From the NCBI GenBank assembly GCA_963589005.1, contig CAVAJR010000004.1, positions 1 to 64,000 on the forward strand: DNA of 64,000 nt, read 5' to 3'. Of the stretch, positions 26,439-34,361 are shown piece by piece. Position 1 is the first letter of the stretch, and each line of letters starts with the position of its first letter. A program made the position numbers and the translations under genes. Under the pieces are notes generated by a model. That model was not told where the DNA came from and did no database searches. It worked only from the letters and a program-made list of their open reading frames with translations. The DNA is from RGIG5612 sp963589005. GTDB lineage: Bacteria; Bacillota; Clostridia; Lachnospirales; Lachnospiraceae.

Positions 26439-27302
26439 TTACTCAATAACTACACGATCCTGAAGCGCATTATAAACTCTCTCAGCCTTGTATTGTGTCT
26501 CTGTAAATAACCACAGCCAGGTTTCGCCGGCACTCTCCTTAAATGCCTCTAATTCATCGCTTGTTGCCATTCCCTGAGATACTATATAGTCTGTAAGAGC
26601 TGCATCAATCTCTTCTTGAGTACATTCAATTCCCAGGTCGTCTAATATTTTGTCGAAAACTAATGCATTTAAAACAAGACTTCTTGCTTCCTGTTCTATA
26701 AAATCTTCTGCCGAAACAAACCCGGCCTTTTGAGCCATCTCATCCTCGGTGATCTGCGATGATGCTGCATAATATGCTATCTCATTCTCTGCATATTCCT
26801 TCATCATGTCATATTCCTTCTGAGGATATGATACAACCTGTGCGTTGCCCAGTAATTCAGCGAAAAATGCTGCTCTATAGTTCTGGCTGTACAATGTCTC
26901 CTTTATATACGCCTTAGCTGCATCTACAGTATCTAACTGCACTCCGTAATATGCCTCAGAGTATTCCGACATTATCTCATCTGTTATCTCCGGTGCCTCC
27001 GGGAAAATATCCGAAAATGCCGCCGTAAGATCTGTCGACATACTGTCAATATAACTCATAACAACATCGTCAGAGACATCAATTGTATTCTGCTGCAGAG
27101 TTATAACTGAATAGTCGCCAATTGTCACTTCCCCGTCTTCTGACAGTGTAATATCATCCGATTGCTGCTCACTTTCAGTCATTTCAATATCCTGTGACAG
27201 TGTTGTTTCCTCCGGTACTGCTGCATCTTCTGCTGCAAATGTACCTAATGCAGACACTGACAATATAACTGTGCCGATCATAAATGCAAATACTTTCTTC
27301 AT
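26439..27302 (-). CDS. Secreted trigger-factor/SurA-like protein lacking a PPIase domain
   Basis: The 287-residue product has a signal peptide (1-23, ending FAAEDA) and an acidic Glu/Ser/Asp linker to about 55. The remainder (about 60-285) is a run of amphipathic helices with phrases such as AKAYIKETLYSQNYRAAFFAELL, which resemble the helical chaperone arms of trigger factor and SurA. No FKBP or parvulin domain is present and no lipobox cysteine follows the signal. It would act outside the membrane, perhaps as a folding helper. The gene for a large sortase-anchored protein lies just upstream on the same strand but ends with its own terminator. Identification by composition only; moderate certainty. 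Confidence 0.5.
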   Translation of the reverse strand: MKKVFAFMIGTVILSVSALGTFAAEDAAVPEETTLSQDIEMTESEQQSDDITLSEDGEVTIGDYSVITLQQNTIDVSDDVVMSYIDSMSTDLTAAFSDIFPEAPEITDEIMSEYSEAYYGVQLDTVDAAKAYIKETLYSQNYRAAFFAELLGNAQVVSYPQKEYDMMKEYAENEIAYYAASSQITEDEMAQKAGFVSAEDFIEQEARSLVLNALVFDKILDDLGIECTQEEIDAALTDYIVSQGMATSDELEAFKESAGETWLWLFTETQYKAERVYNALQDRVVIE

Positions 27303-27347
27303 ATGGTTTTACCCTCTCCTTTACTTAATTTCGTTGATATTATCAAA

Positions 27348-27377
27348 GAAAAGGATCTCAATCAAGAGACCCTTTTC
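27348..27377 (-). terminator. Terminator of the surface metallophosphoesterase gene
   Basis: GAAAAGGATCTC (27348-27359) and GAGACCCTTTTC (27366-27377) pair with one mismatch; the minus strand continues CTTTTCTTTG. It lies 65 bases past the stop codon at 27442. Confidence 0.75.
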
Positions 27378-27441
27378 CCAAAATCTTATAAAGTTTTATA
27401 TGAAATCTATCATATGTTTCTTGCTTGATTTTTATTAATTA

Positions 27442-30400
27442 TTACCTGTTTTTTCTGCTCTTTTTGAAGAAGAAAGTAACTGCTGTTGCGATGCATGCTA
27501 CACAAGCGAGCATTATTACTATCCACATCAAAGTATTGTTTGTATCACCAGTCTTAGGTATAGGAGCATTCTGTCCAGGTCCCGCCTGCTTGTCATTATC
27601 AGCTGGCTTAACATCTGGTTTGCTGTCATCCGGTTTAACATCCGGCTTAGTGTCCGGTTCAGAATTTTCAACGAAGAATGCTGCTACTGCTGAGCCGCCT
27701 TCATATTCAGCCTCAATTTCATGAGTTCCATTGCTGAGCTGTTTCAGATAAGCTGCCGGAAGTGTGATCACTGTGCTGCCTTCAGCAACCTGGTAATCCC
27801 TTGCATCTACATCCTTGCCATCAATTCTGATTACGAGGAATGCCTTAACACTGCCGTTTACTCTGAATGTCAGGCCATCCTTGCCTCCTGTCCACTTAGA
27901 GCCATCTCCCTCTATGAACTGGTAATCATGTTCAATCATATCCGTGATTTCATAAGACAGATCATCTATCTTTACGCCGTCTGTTACACCATACATATCG
28001 CGTTCATATGTATCCTGTGCTACATCCCATGAAAGAAGTGAGTATCTCTGTGAACCACTTCCGGTTCCCTGAAGAAGATATCCGGCGTGACCATATGTGA
28101 AATACAGAGGAATATTTTCTGTTGTCTTATCTGTGTAGCTAATAACACTGGTTATTTCCTGACCAGGTTTAAGGTAGAATTCTGATTCTCCCTTAGAATG
28201 ATCATGTCCAAACAGGTACGTAATATTCATACCTGTTTTTGCATACTCATTGAGAAGGTTAACAATTTTATTAGCATTATTTATATTGTATGCTGCTTCT
28301 CCTGCCCAATCATCCAGCTGATGGAGTCCTGCATGAGCAGATATAACAACGAGCTGTCCTGCATAATCATCTCTTAAATCCTTCAGGAAGGATTTAAGCT
28401 GATCATAAATATTGTCGTAATCTGTGCCATCAGTTCCTTCAATATTCTCATAGTTAATACCGAATACGATCAAGCCCTCGTCATTTGCGCTTGTTCCTGT
28501 ATTGCCATTGTCAACTGCGCTGTCATATATAACACCTACGCCATTGTAATCCTCAGCTGCTCCAAGGTTAGCATCCTTTGTTGCTGTAATTGCAGCCTCA
28601 CCGCTGTCGTGGTTACCTGATACATAAACAGTTGAGATTCCGCCTGCCTGTCCGGCTAATCTGGAGATAAATACATTAAGGGTTGTATTGTATCCTTCTG
28701 AATCTTTTTCTGCTCCTGAGTAATGTCCGTTAGCCCAGTCACCTGTACAAATAATAAGTGCAGGGATAAGACCTTCATCACCCATAATGTTAGAAATAGC
28801 TGTTCCTATGCTGTCAAATCCTTCATGTACATCAGAGAATGTCAATGCTGTATTGCTTCTGATTCCCTTGCAGACTATGAAGTTAACAGTTGCTGATGTA
28901 TTAGTATATGTCTCAGTTGTAACCACCGTAGAGCCATCCTCGCTTGTAGTTTCAACATCAACATTGCATGATACTTCACAGTATACCCGATATACACCTG
29001 ATGTACGACCTGCTAACTGATATGCCTGGAATGCATCTGTCATCTCAACTCCAGGTGCAGCGTCGGCATGGGTATTAGTCGATACAAGATTACCATTTAC
29101 ATACCAAGCAAATGTAATTGCCGTTGATGTCGAACCCTCAGGAAGTGCTGCTGTAGCAAAATATGTAGGAGCTGCATAACCGGTTCCTTCATAGGCAACC
29201 TCTGTTGCTGTAGGGTGCTTAATAACCTGTGGACCTTCGGCTACAATCTTATCCACGATACTGCTCTTACCGCCGCCGCCACCGCCGGTGCTTGCTGCTG
29301 TATCGCCGCCGAATATGACAGAACCTGGAACAAATGTTGTACTAACTGTTGCGTCTGCATTAAGGTAGTAGATTGTTCCATTATCATTGTAGTATAATCC
29401 ACCATCGACATCTATATTCCAATTGTCATAACTATCCTCTGCTGTAGAATCACTATCCTTGCCCAGTACACCAGCACTAATGTATATATAATTCCATGTT
29501 CCTGGCGGATCAGACATTAACAATGCATATCCATCTGTGCCCCTCTTAACCTGAATACTTGTACCCTTGGCAGCCGTTGCTGTGCGGGCTCCTCCCTCAT
29601 CGGTAGTAACCGTTGTTGTGGTTGTCTTGAATTCATTCTGATCAAGTTTGAATGCACTGCCTGTGGCAGGATCAACCAAGCTTATATATGCATATGTATC
29701 AAGGTTTTTTGTTTCATTATATATTACAGAACTGCTGCTTGAGCCGCCTGAGCCTGAACTGGTGGTCTCAGCCTCTCCACCTGCATCTTCACCATCTGTA
29801 GTTACGATTACATAAGATGTAGTTGGACTATTTTTAACGAACGATACAACCGCACCATCCTCAGCAGCTGCAACATAGTATACATCTGCTCCTCCGGTAT
29901 ATCCCAAGTCGCCGCCGCTGAAGCCCCATGATGACTTACTGCTGTAATCTCCTACGACAAGTGAGGTGCCGCTTTTATCATAATAGAGATACTGACCTGT
30001 ACCCTTGTTGCAAAGCGCTGCTCCCTTACTTCCGATTACTGCTGTCCACTTAGAGTTATCATCTGCATCTGAGTATCCTGATATTTTCTTACCTATAACA
30101 CTGCCGTTGTCTACAGAAATTGCAATAAGCTCTCCGGAAGCATTCTTATAAGCGAAAACGTATTCTACACCGTCTGCAAGAACACCGCCTGCATAAAGAG
30201 CCTCCTCAGATTCCTCCAGTTCCTCCTCTGTAACCTCTTCTGTTGTTTCCTCAGTAGTTTCTTCTGTTAATTCCTCTGTCGTTGGCTCTTCTGTCGGTTC
30301 CTCGTTAGTTGGCTCTTCAGTAACAGTTGTTTGCTCCTCAACATTTGTTTCTGTAACACCTTCTTCTGTGGTATCCTCAGAATCAGCCACAGTAACCGGA

Positions 30401-30675
30401 TCTTCCGGGTTCTCTGCTAAACCCGCCTCTCCTTGTTCCTCTTGAGGAACTTCCTCCACAGGTACTTCTTCGATTTCACCTTGAGAAACTTCCTCCACAA
30501 GCACCTCTTCGATTTCACCTTGAGGTTCTTCATACAGATCGTCTACATACTCTGACGCTATCTGTGACACAGGCTCTTGATAGATATCTTCGTCAGCAAA
30601 AGCCATCGAACACTGGCCGGCAATCATAGTAACTGCCAAAATCGATGTGGCCAGAGTCATCCTTAGTTTCCTCAT
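27442..30675 (-). CDS. Sortase-anchored surface protein with calcineurin-like metallophosphoesterase
   Basis: The 1077-residue protein starts at the ATG with a doubled AAGGAGAAGGAG site and has a signal peptide ending AFA. Residues about 30-150 are a Glu/Pro/Thr/Val repeat stalk. Beta-rich domains follow to about 580. The catalytic domain (about 600-870) carries metallophosphoesterase motifs: FSDVHEG, CTGDWANG, SGNHDSG, SAHAG and FGHDHSKG, all ligands present. After it an X2-like immunoglobulin-type module (about 925-1005) with DGKDVDARDYQVAEGSTVI leads to IPKTGD at 1039, a membrane helix and a Lys/Arg tail: a sortase signal in which Leu is replaced by Ile. It should sit on the cell wall and hydrolyse extracellular phosphomono- or diesters such as nucleotides. 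Substrate unknown. Confidence 0.85.
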   Translation of the reverse strand: MRKLRMTLATSILAVTMIAGQCSMAFADEDIYQEPVSQIASEYVDDLYEEPQGEIEEVLVEEVSQGEIEEVPVEEVPQEEQGEAGLAENPEDPVTVADSEDTTEEGVTETNVEEQTTVTEEPTNEEPTEEPTTEELTEETTEETTEEVTEEELEESEEALYAGGVLADGVEYVFAYKNASGELIAISVDNGSVIGKKISGYSDADDNSKWTAVIGSKGAALCNKGTGQYLYYDKSGTSLVVGDYSSKSSWGFSGGDLGYTGGADVYYVAAAEDGAVVSFVKNSPTTSYVIVTTDGEDAGGEAETTSSGSGGSSSSSVIYNETKNLDTYAYISLVDPATGSAFKLDQNEFKTTTTTVTTDEGGARTATAAKGTSIQVKRGTDGYALLMSDPPGTWNYIYISAGVLGKDSDSTAEDSYDNWNIDVDGGLYYNDNGTIYYLNADATVSTTFVPGSVIFGGDTAASTGGGGGGKSSIVDKIVAEGPQVIKHPTATEVAYEGTGYAAPTYFATAALPEGSTSTAITFAWYVNGNLVSTNTHADAAPGVEMTDAFQAYQLAGRTSGVYRVYCEVSCNVDVETTSEDGSTVVTTETYTNTSATVNFIVCKGIRSNTALTFSDVHEGFDSIGTAISNIMGDEGLIPALIICTGDWANGHYSGAEKDSEGYNTTLNVFISRLAGQAGGISTVYVSGNHDSGEAAITATKDANLGAAEDYNGVGVIYDSAVDNGNTGTSANDEGLIVFGINYENIEGTDGTDYDNIYDQLKSFLKDLRDDYAGQLVVISAHAGLHQLDDWAGEAAYNINNANKIVNLLNEYAKTGMNITYLFGHDHSKGESEFYLKPGQEITSVISYTDKTTENIPLYFTYGHAGYLLQGTGSGSQRYSLLSWDVAQDTYERDMYGVTDGVKIDDLSYEITDMIEHDYQFIEGDGSKWTGGKDGLTFRVNGSVKAFLVIRIDGKDVDARDYQVAEGSTVITLPAAYLKQLSNGTHEIEAEYEGGSAVAAFFVENSEPDTKPDVKPDDSKPDVKPADNDKQAGPGQNAPIPKTGDTNNTLMWIVIMLACVACIATAVTFFFKKSRKNR
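30445..30522 (-). repeat. Two 39-bp tandem units in the stalk coding region
   Basis: 30445-30483 and 30484-30522 are near-identical 39-bp units encoding QGEIEEVxVEEVx twice, in the acidic stalk of the surface protein. Such units change number easily and so vary stalk length. Confidence 0.75.
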
Positions 30676-30883
30676 TTCTCCTTCTCCTTTCAAGTCATCA
30701 TTTCCTAAATTTACGCAATTTTTACATATTGCATACAGGGTATTATATGCAGATATGTACATTTTTTCCATTATTTTAGCTTCAATTTAACACAATTGTA
30801 TCTTTTTGCTGCAGGTCAGTTGTAATTATTGTGAATTTTACATGACTTTTTAGTGAACAATGCACAAATATTATTATGATTTG

Positions 30884-31039
30884 TTAGCGTCTTCTCGAAC
30901 ATTCATGAATATTTTTTATCTTTTCAGCGTTTAAGTCATCAATAAATGGGTATTTAAGCAGCATAAATCCTATTGTCTCAGCCTTTTTAACCTCATGCAT
31001 TAAATAACATTTCTTCCCTTGATTGAAAAATTTCTTCAT
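30884..31039 (-). CDS. Small unrecognised protein, 51 codons
   Basis: A minus-strand frame encodes 51 residues, beginning MKKFFNQGKKCYLM and ending KIKNIHECSRRR. The composition is protein-like, rich in Lys and Glu with a hydrophobic helix segment FMLLKYPFIDDL, and codons resemble those of neighbours. Its start lies in the gap upstream of queA, divergent from it, and its stop is 208 bases before the surface-protein start. No AGGAGG site is seen before either ATG (codon 1 or 14), which is the main doubt. It could be a small cytoplasmic protein translated from a leaderless message, or a fragment of a lost gene. It matches nothing I can name. Confidence 0.35.
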   Translation of the reverse strand: MKKFFNQGKKCYLMHEVKKAETIGFMLLKYPFIDDLNAEKIKNIHECSRRR

Positions 31040-31041
31040 TA

Positions 31042-31050
31042 TGTTAATAT
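31042..31050 (+). promoter_or_regulatory. Extended -10 promoter close to the queA start
   Basis: TGTTAATAT is an extended -10 (TG-N-TAATAT) ending at 31050, with TTGATT at 31019-31024 as a distant -35. Transcription would start near 31057-31058, only two or three bases before the queA ATG at 31060, and no ribosome binding site precedes that ATG. A leaderless transcript is therefore possible. Confidence 0.4.
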
Positions 31051-31059
31051 TATGCAGCT

Positions 31060-32112
31060 ATGTTATTAAAAGAATTTTATTATGATTTACCAAAAGAATT
31101 AATTGCGCAGGATCCTCTGGCTGATCGTTCCTCGTCAAGGCTCATGGTTGTTGATAAGAATACGGGGGCACTAAAACATGATATTTTCAAAAATATCACT
31201 GAACACCTTAAGCCGACTGACTGTCTGGTTATAAACGATACCAGAGTTATCCCTGCCAGATTGTATGGAACAAGAATTGAAACCGGCGCTACTATCGAGG
31301 TTCTTCTTCTGACACGCAAGAGTGATACGGATTGGGAGTGTCTCGTTAAGCCCGGCAAAAAAGCACGCATAGGCTGCAAGCTCATATTCGGCTCCGACAA
31401 TCCTGACAATGCTGAGCTTGCAGGAGAGATTATCGATGTGCTTCCTGACGGCAACAGAATAATTCGATTCTCATTTGATGGAATTTTTGAGGAGATTCTG
31501 GACAGATTAGGACAGATGCCGCTTCCGCCGTATATTACACATCAGCTTGAGGATAAGAACAGATACCAAACTGTATATGCCGAACATGACGGATCTGCAG
31601 CAGCACCGACAGCCGGACTTCACTTTACACCTGAACTTCTGGAACAAATTAAGAATATGGGTGTTAAGATCGCACACGTTACGCTGCATGTCGGTCTCGG
31701 AACCTTCAGACCCGTTAAAGAAGAAAATGTCCTGGATCACAAGATGCATTCCGAGTTATGCATGATCACGCAAGAAAATGCTGATATCATTAACTCTGTC
31801 AGAAGTAATGGCGGTCGTATCGTATGTGTCGGTACTACATCAACCCGTACACTTGAAACATTGGCTGATGAAACCGGTTTCATACATGCCCGTTCATGCT
31901 GGACAGATATTTTCATCTACCCAGGATATAAATTCAAGATCACTGACTGCCTGATAACGAATTTCCACCTTCCGGAATCAACGCTTCTCATGCTGGTAAG
32001 TGCTCTGAGCTCGCGTGAGATCATCATGAATGCTTATAAGGAAGCTGTCGAGCAGAGGTACAGATTCTTTAGCTTCGGTGATGCGATGTTTATAACTGAG
32101 CTTGATGTCTGA
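31060..32112 (+). CDS. queA: tRNA preQ1(34) S-adenosylmethionine ribosyltransferase-isomerase
   Basis: The 350-residue enzyme transfers and rearranges the ribosyl group of SAM onto preQ1 in tRNA to give epoxyqueuosine, in queuosine synthesis. The family start MLLKEFYYDLPKELIAQDPL, the segment AAPTAGLHFTPELL, HVTLHVGLGTFRPV and the C-terminal NFHLPESTLLMLVSA are all in place and the length is normal. No AGGAGG is present before the ATG. It is alone on the plus strand here; tgt is not in the window. Confidence 0.97.
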   Translation: MLLKEFYYDLPKELIAQDPLADRSSSRLMVVDKNTGALKHDIFKNITEHLKPTDCLVINDTRVIPARLYGTRIETGATIEVLLLTRKSDTDWECLVKPGKKARIGCKLIFGSDNPDNAELAGEIIDVLPDGNRIIRFSFDGIFEEILDRLGQMPLPPYITHQLEDKNRYQTVYAEHDGSAAAPTAGLHFTPELLEQIKNMGVKIAHVTLHVGLGTFRPVKEENVLDHKMHSELCMITQENADIINSVRSNGGRIVCVGTTSTRTLETLADETGFIHARSCWTDIFIYPGYKFKITDCLITNFHLPESTLLMLVSALSSREIIMNAYKEAVEQRYRFFSFGDAMFITELDV

Positions 32113-32130
32113 TGATACGAATATTACAAG

Positions 32131-32166
32131 AAGCTGTCGTACAAAAATGCGGCAGCTCTTTTGTTT
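32131..32166 (+). terminator. queA terminator
   Basis: AAGCTG (32131-32136) and CAGCT (32153-32157) with a TTTTGTTT tail form a terminator about 20 bases past the queA stop. It is also the left end of the 267-bp inverted repeat. Confidence 0.75.
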
Positions 32167-32354
32167 ATAATCAAGAACCTGTCCTTTCACACGGCCTGAA
32201 AGTACTAAGTTCAAAGCACAATCGGAAATACAAGGGCTCTCGTGCGGAACTCGCACGCTAAAGCGTGCTCAAACAGTCCTGAGCTCGAGCCCTATCCGAT
32301 TGTACTTTTCACTAAGTGCTTTCAGCCGATTGTGTAAAAGAACAGGCCTTGATT

Positions 32355-32393
32355 AAATAACAAAAGCTGCCTTACTTCTATGTACGACAGCTT
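32355..32393 (-). terminator. ilvE terminator
   Basis: On the minus strand AAGCTG (32388-32393) pairs with CAGCTT (32364-32369) before TTTGTTATTT. It lies about 35 bases past the ilvE stop and mirrors the queA terminator almost base for base. Confidence 0.75.
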
Positions 32394-32425
32394 CTAATTG
32401 CATATAACACGTTTTAAATAATCAT

Positions 32426-33457
32426 CTACTTAACTTTGATCTCATGGATCCAGCCTTCCGGAGCTTCAATCGTTCCCTGCTGAATACCTGTAAGCGTATC
32501 ATAGAGTTTCTTAGTAACAGGTCCCATTTCCTGCATACCTGCCGGGAATGAGATGATCTTGTCTCCTGCTACTACACGTCCTACCGGAGAGATAACAGCA
32601 GCTGTACCGCACAATCCGCATTCTTCAAATGATTCCAATTCATCAAATCTGACAGGTCTGTGCTCTACTGTAAGTCCTAAGTATTTCTCAGCAACTTCTA
32701 CAAGAGATCTTCTTGTAATTGAAGGAAGAATAGAATCAGACTTAGGAGTAACCAGCTTGCCATCCTTTGTTACGAATATAAAGTTAGCTCCGCCTGTTTC
32801 TTCTACATAAGTACGTGTAGCAGGATCAAGGAACATATTCTCATCGAATCCATTTGCATGAGCTACTTCATGAGCATGAAGGCTCATTGCATAATTAAGT
32901 CCTGCCTTAATATGTCCGGTTCCGTTAGGTGCTGCACGATCGAACTCACTGACACAGATAGTTATAGGCTTAGCGCCACCCTTGAAATACGGACCAACCG
33001 GCGTGCAGAACATACGGAATTGATATTCCTGGGCAGGTTTCACACCGATAACTGCACCAGAAGCAAACATGAATGGTCTGATATATAATGTAGCACCGCT
33101 TCCGTATGGTGGAACATATGCTGCATTTGAGCTTACAACAAGGTCAACTGCTTCTATGAACTTCTCTTTAGGAAGTATAGGCATCTCAAGACGTGCGGCT
33201 GAATCGATCATACGTTCAGCATTCATATCCGGACGGAATGTAACAATTCTTCCGTCAGCTGTTGTATAAGCCTTGAGTCCTTCAAAGCAGGACTGCGAAT
33301 ATTGCAGAACACCTGCACATTCACTCATTGTAATTGTAGGATCTGACACAAGTCCGCCTTCATCCCATGCGCCATTCTTATAATTAATCACATATCTCAT
33401 GCTGGTCGGCATATAGTTAAATCCCAATGATGACCAATCTAAATTAGCTTTTTCCAT
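32426..33457 (-). CDS. ilvE: Branched-chain amino acid aminotransferase
   Basis: The 343-residue enzyme belongs to the class IV PLP aminotransferases that interconvert Leu, Ile and Val with their 2-oxo acids. It shows the fold-type IV substrate segment SQSCFEGLKAYTTADG, KAGLNYAMSLHAHEVA with the cofactor Lys, VEETGGANFIFV, and CGTAAVISPVGR near the C terminus. AAAGGA lies ahead of the ATG. It is monocistronic with its own terminator. No T-box or leader peptide was noted in the 180-base upstream gap, which holds the rpe terminator. Confidence 0.95.
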   Translation of the reverse strand: MEKANLDWSSLGFNYMPTSMRYVINYKNGAWDEGGLVSDPTITMSECAGVLQYSQSCFEGLKAYTTADGRIVTFRPDMNAERMIDSAARLEMPILPKEKFIEAVDLVVSSNAAYVPPYGSGATLYIRPFMFASGAVIGVKPAQEYQFRMFCTPVGPYFKGGAKPITICVSEFDRAAPNGTGHIKAGLNYAMSLHAHEVAHANGFDENMFLDPATRTYVEETGGANFIFVTKDGKLVTPKSDSILPSITRRSLVEVAEKYLGLTVEHRPVRFDELESFEECGLCGTAAVISPVGRVVAGDKIISFPAGMQEMGPVTKKLYDTLTGIQQGTIEAPEGWIHEIKVK

Positions 33458-33520
33458 TATGAAAAATTCCTTTCCGCAAATAATCTGCTACTATGCTACA
33501 TCTGCATTGCTACTTTTTCA

Positions 33521-33570
33521 ATAAAAATATCTGATGTTTTGCTGTATTTCAGCCACATCAGATACAAAAA
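33521..33570 (-). terminator. Terminator of the priA-to-rpe transcription unit
   Basis: TATCTGATGT (33528-33537) and ACATCAGATA (33555-33564) form a perfect 10-bp stem; the minus strand runs on as TTTTTATTG. It is the first clear terminator after rpe, so it ends the long cluster. Confidence 0.82.
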
Positions 33571-33639
33571 CGGTTTCAACCTACTCCGCAATTACATTTT
33601 TTAAGAAATCATCTGTCTCACACTGTCAAGCTATATACA

Positions 33640-34290
33640 TCAGCCCTTCAATATTTTCATAAACTTTTCAGTATTTCCATACGGATCCTTAAAGACCGCA
33701 CTTCCAGCTACAATTACATTGACACCGGCATCCAGTACAGTTTTAACATTTTCCAGGTTAATACCGCCGTCAATTTCAAGATCTATATCATATGGTGAAT
33801 CATCAATCATTTTTCTGATAGCTGCTGCCTTCTTATCAGAACCTTCTATAAACTTCTGTCCGCCGAATCCCGGTTCGACACTCATAAGAAGGATCATATC
33901 ACATAAATCCAGATATTCTCTTAAAACCTCCGGATCTGTCTTAGGTTTAATGGACAATCCTGCCTTAAGACCCACCTGGCGGATCTTCTTAAGTGTTGCG
34001 GCTACATCGCTGCAGGCCTCGTAATGAACAGTGATGATATCCGCTCCGCAGGCTTTGAATTCGTCTATATATCTGATCGGTTCATTGATCATAAGATGCA
34101 CATCAAATACAATATCCGTAACCGGCCTTATGGATTTAATGAGCGGCATTCCAAAGGATATGGAAGGAACAAACAATCCGTCCATAACATCCAAATGCAC
34201 ATATTCAGCTCCTGCTTCAGCTATTTGTCTTAACTGCTCGCCCATGTTGGCAAAATCACAAGCCAGCACGGAAGGTGATAATATATTCAT
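33640..34290 (-). CDS. rpe: Ribulose-phosphate 3-epimerase
   Basis: The 216-residue TIM-barrel enzyme interconverts ribulose 5-phosphate and xylulose 5-phosphate in the pentose phosphate path. The start MNILSPSVLACDFAN, HLDVMDGLFVP, MILLMSVEPGFGGQKF and EIDGGINLEN carry the metal ligands and catalytic Asp residues. The ATG with AAAGGGTG upstream is used; nine extra codons are unsupported. It is the last gene of the priA cluster, 71 bases after rsgA. The thiamine pyrophosphokinase gene that often follows in Firmicutes is absent. Confidence 0.96.
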   Translation of the reverse strand: MNILSPSVLACDFANMGEQLRQIAEAGAEYVHLDVMDGLFVPSISFGMPLIKSIRPVTDIVFDVHLMINEPIRYIDEFKACGADIITVHYEACSDVAATLKKIRQVGLKAGLSIKPKTDPEVLREYLDLCDMILLMSVEPGFGGQKFIEGSDKKAAAIRKMIDDSPYDIDLEIDGGINLENVKTVLDAGVNVIVAGSAVFKDPYGNTEKFMKILKG

Positions 34291-34361
34291 GATCGCACCC
34301 TTTCTGATAACTTTCAATGCATTACCATGCCGTCATGTCATTACTACGGCTGTACGCAGAT

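Larger units (their letters stand above)
32129..32395. repeat. 267-bp inverted repeat between queA and ilvE
   Basis: The ends AGAAGCTGTCGTACA (32129-32143) and TGTACGACAGCTTCT (32381-32395) are perfect inverse copies, and similarity continues inward through both arms: GGCAGCT, ATCAAG, CCTGT and the paired segments around 32195-32240 and 32288-32340. The tip has CGTGCG-CGCACG and GCACGC-GCGTGC stems. Each arm includes ACAATCGG, shared with intergenic copy B. Each outer arm ends as an intrinsic terminator for the flanking gene. No target-site duplication was seen. Confidence 0.7.

Noticed and set aside
32129..32395. Treating the long inverted repeat as a certain transposable element
   Set aside because: No target-site duplication or transposase, and the outer arms work as terminators of the flanking genes; kept as a repeat of unknown nature.
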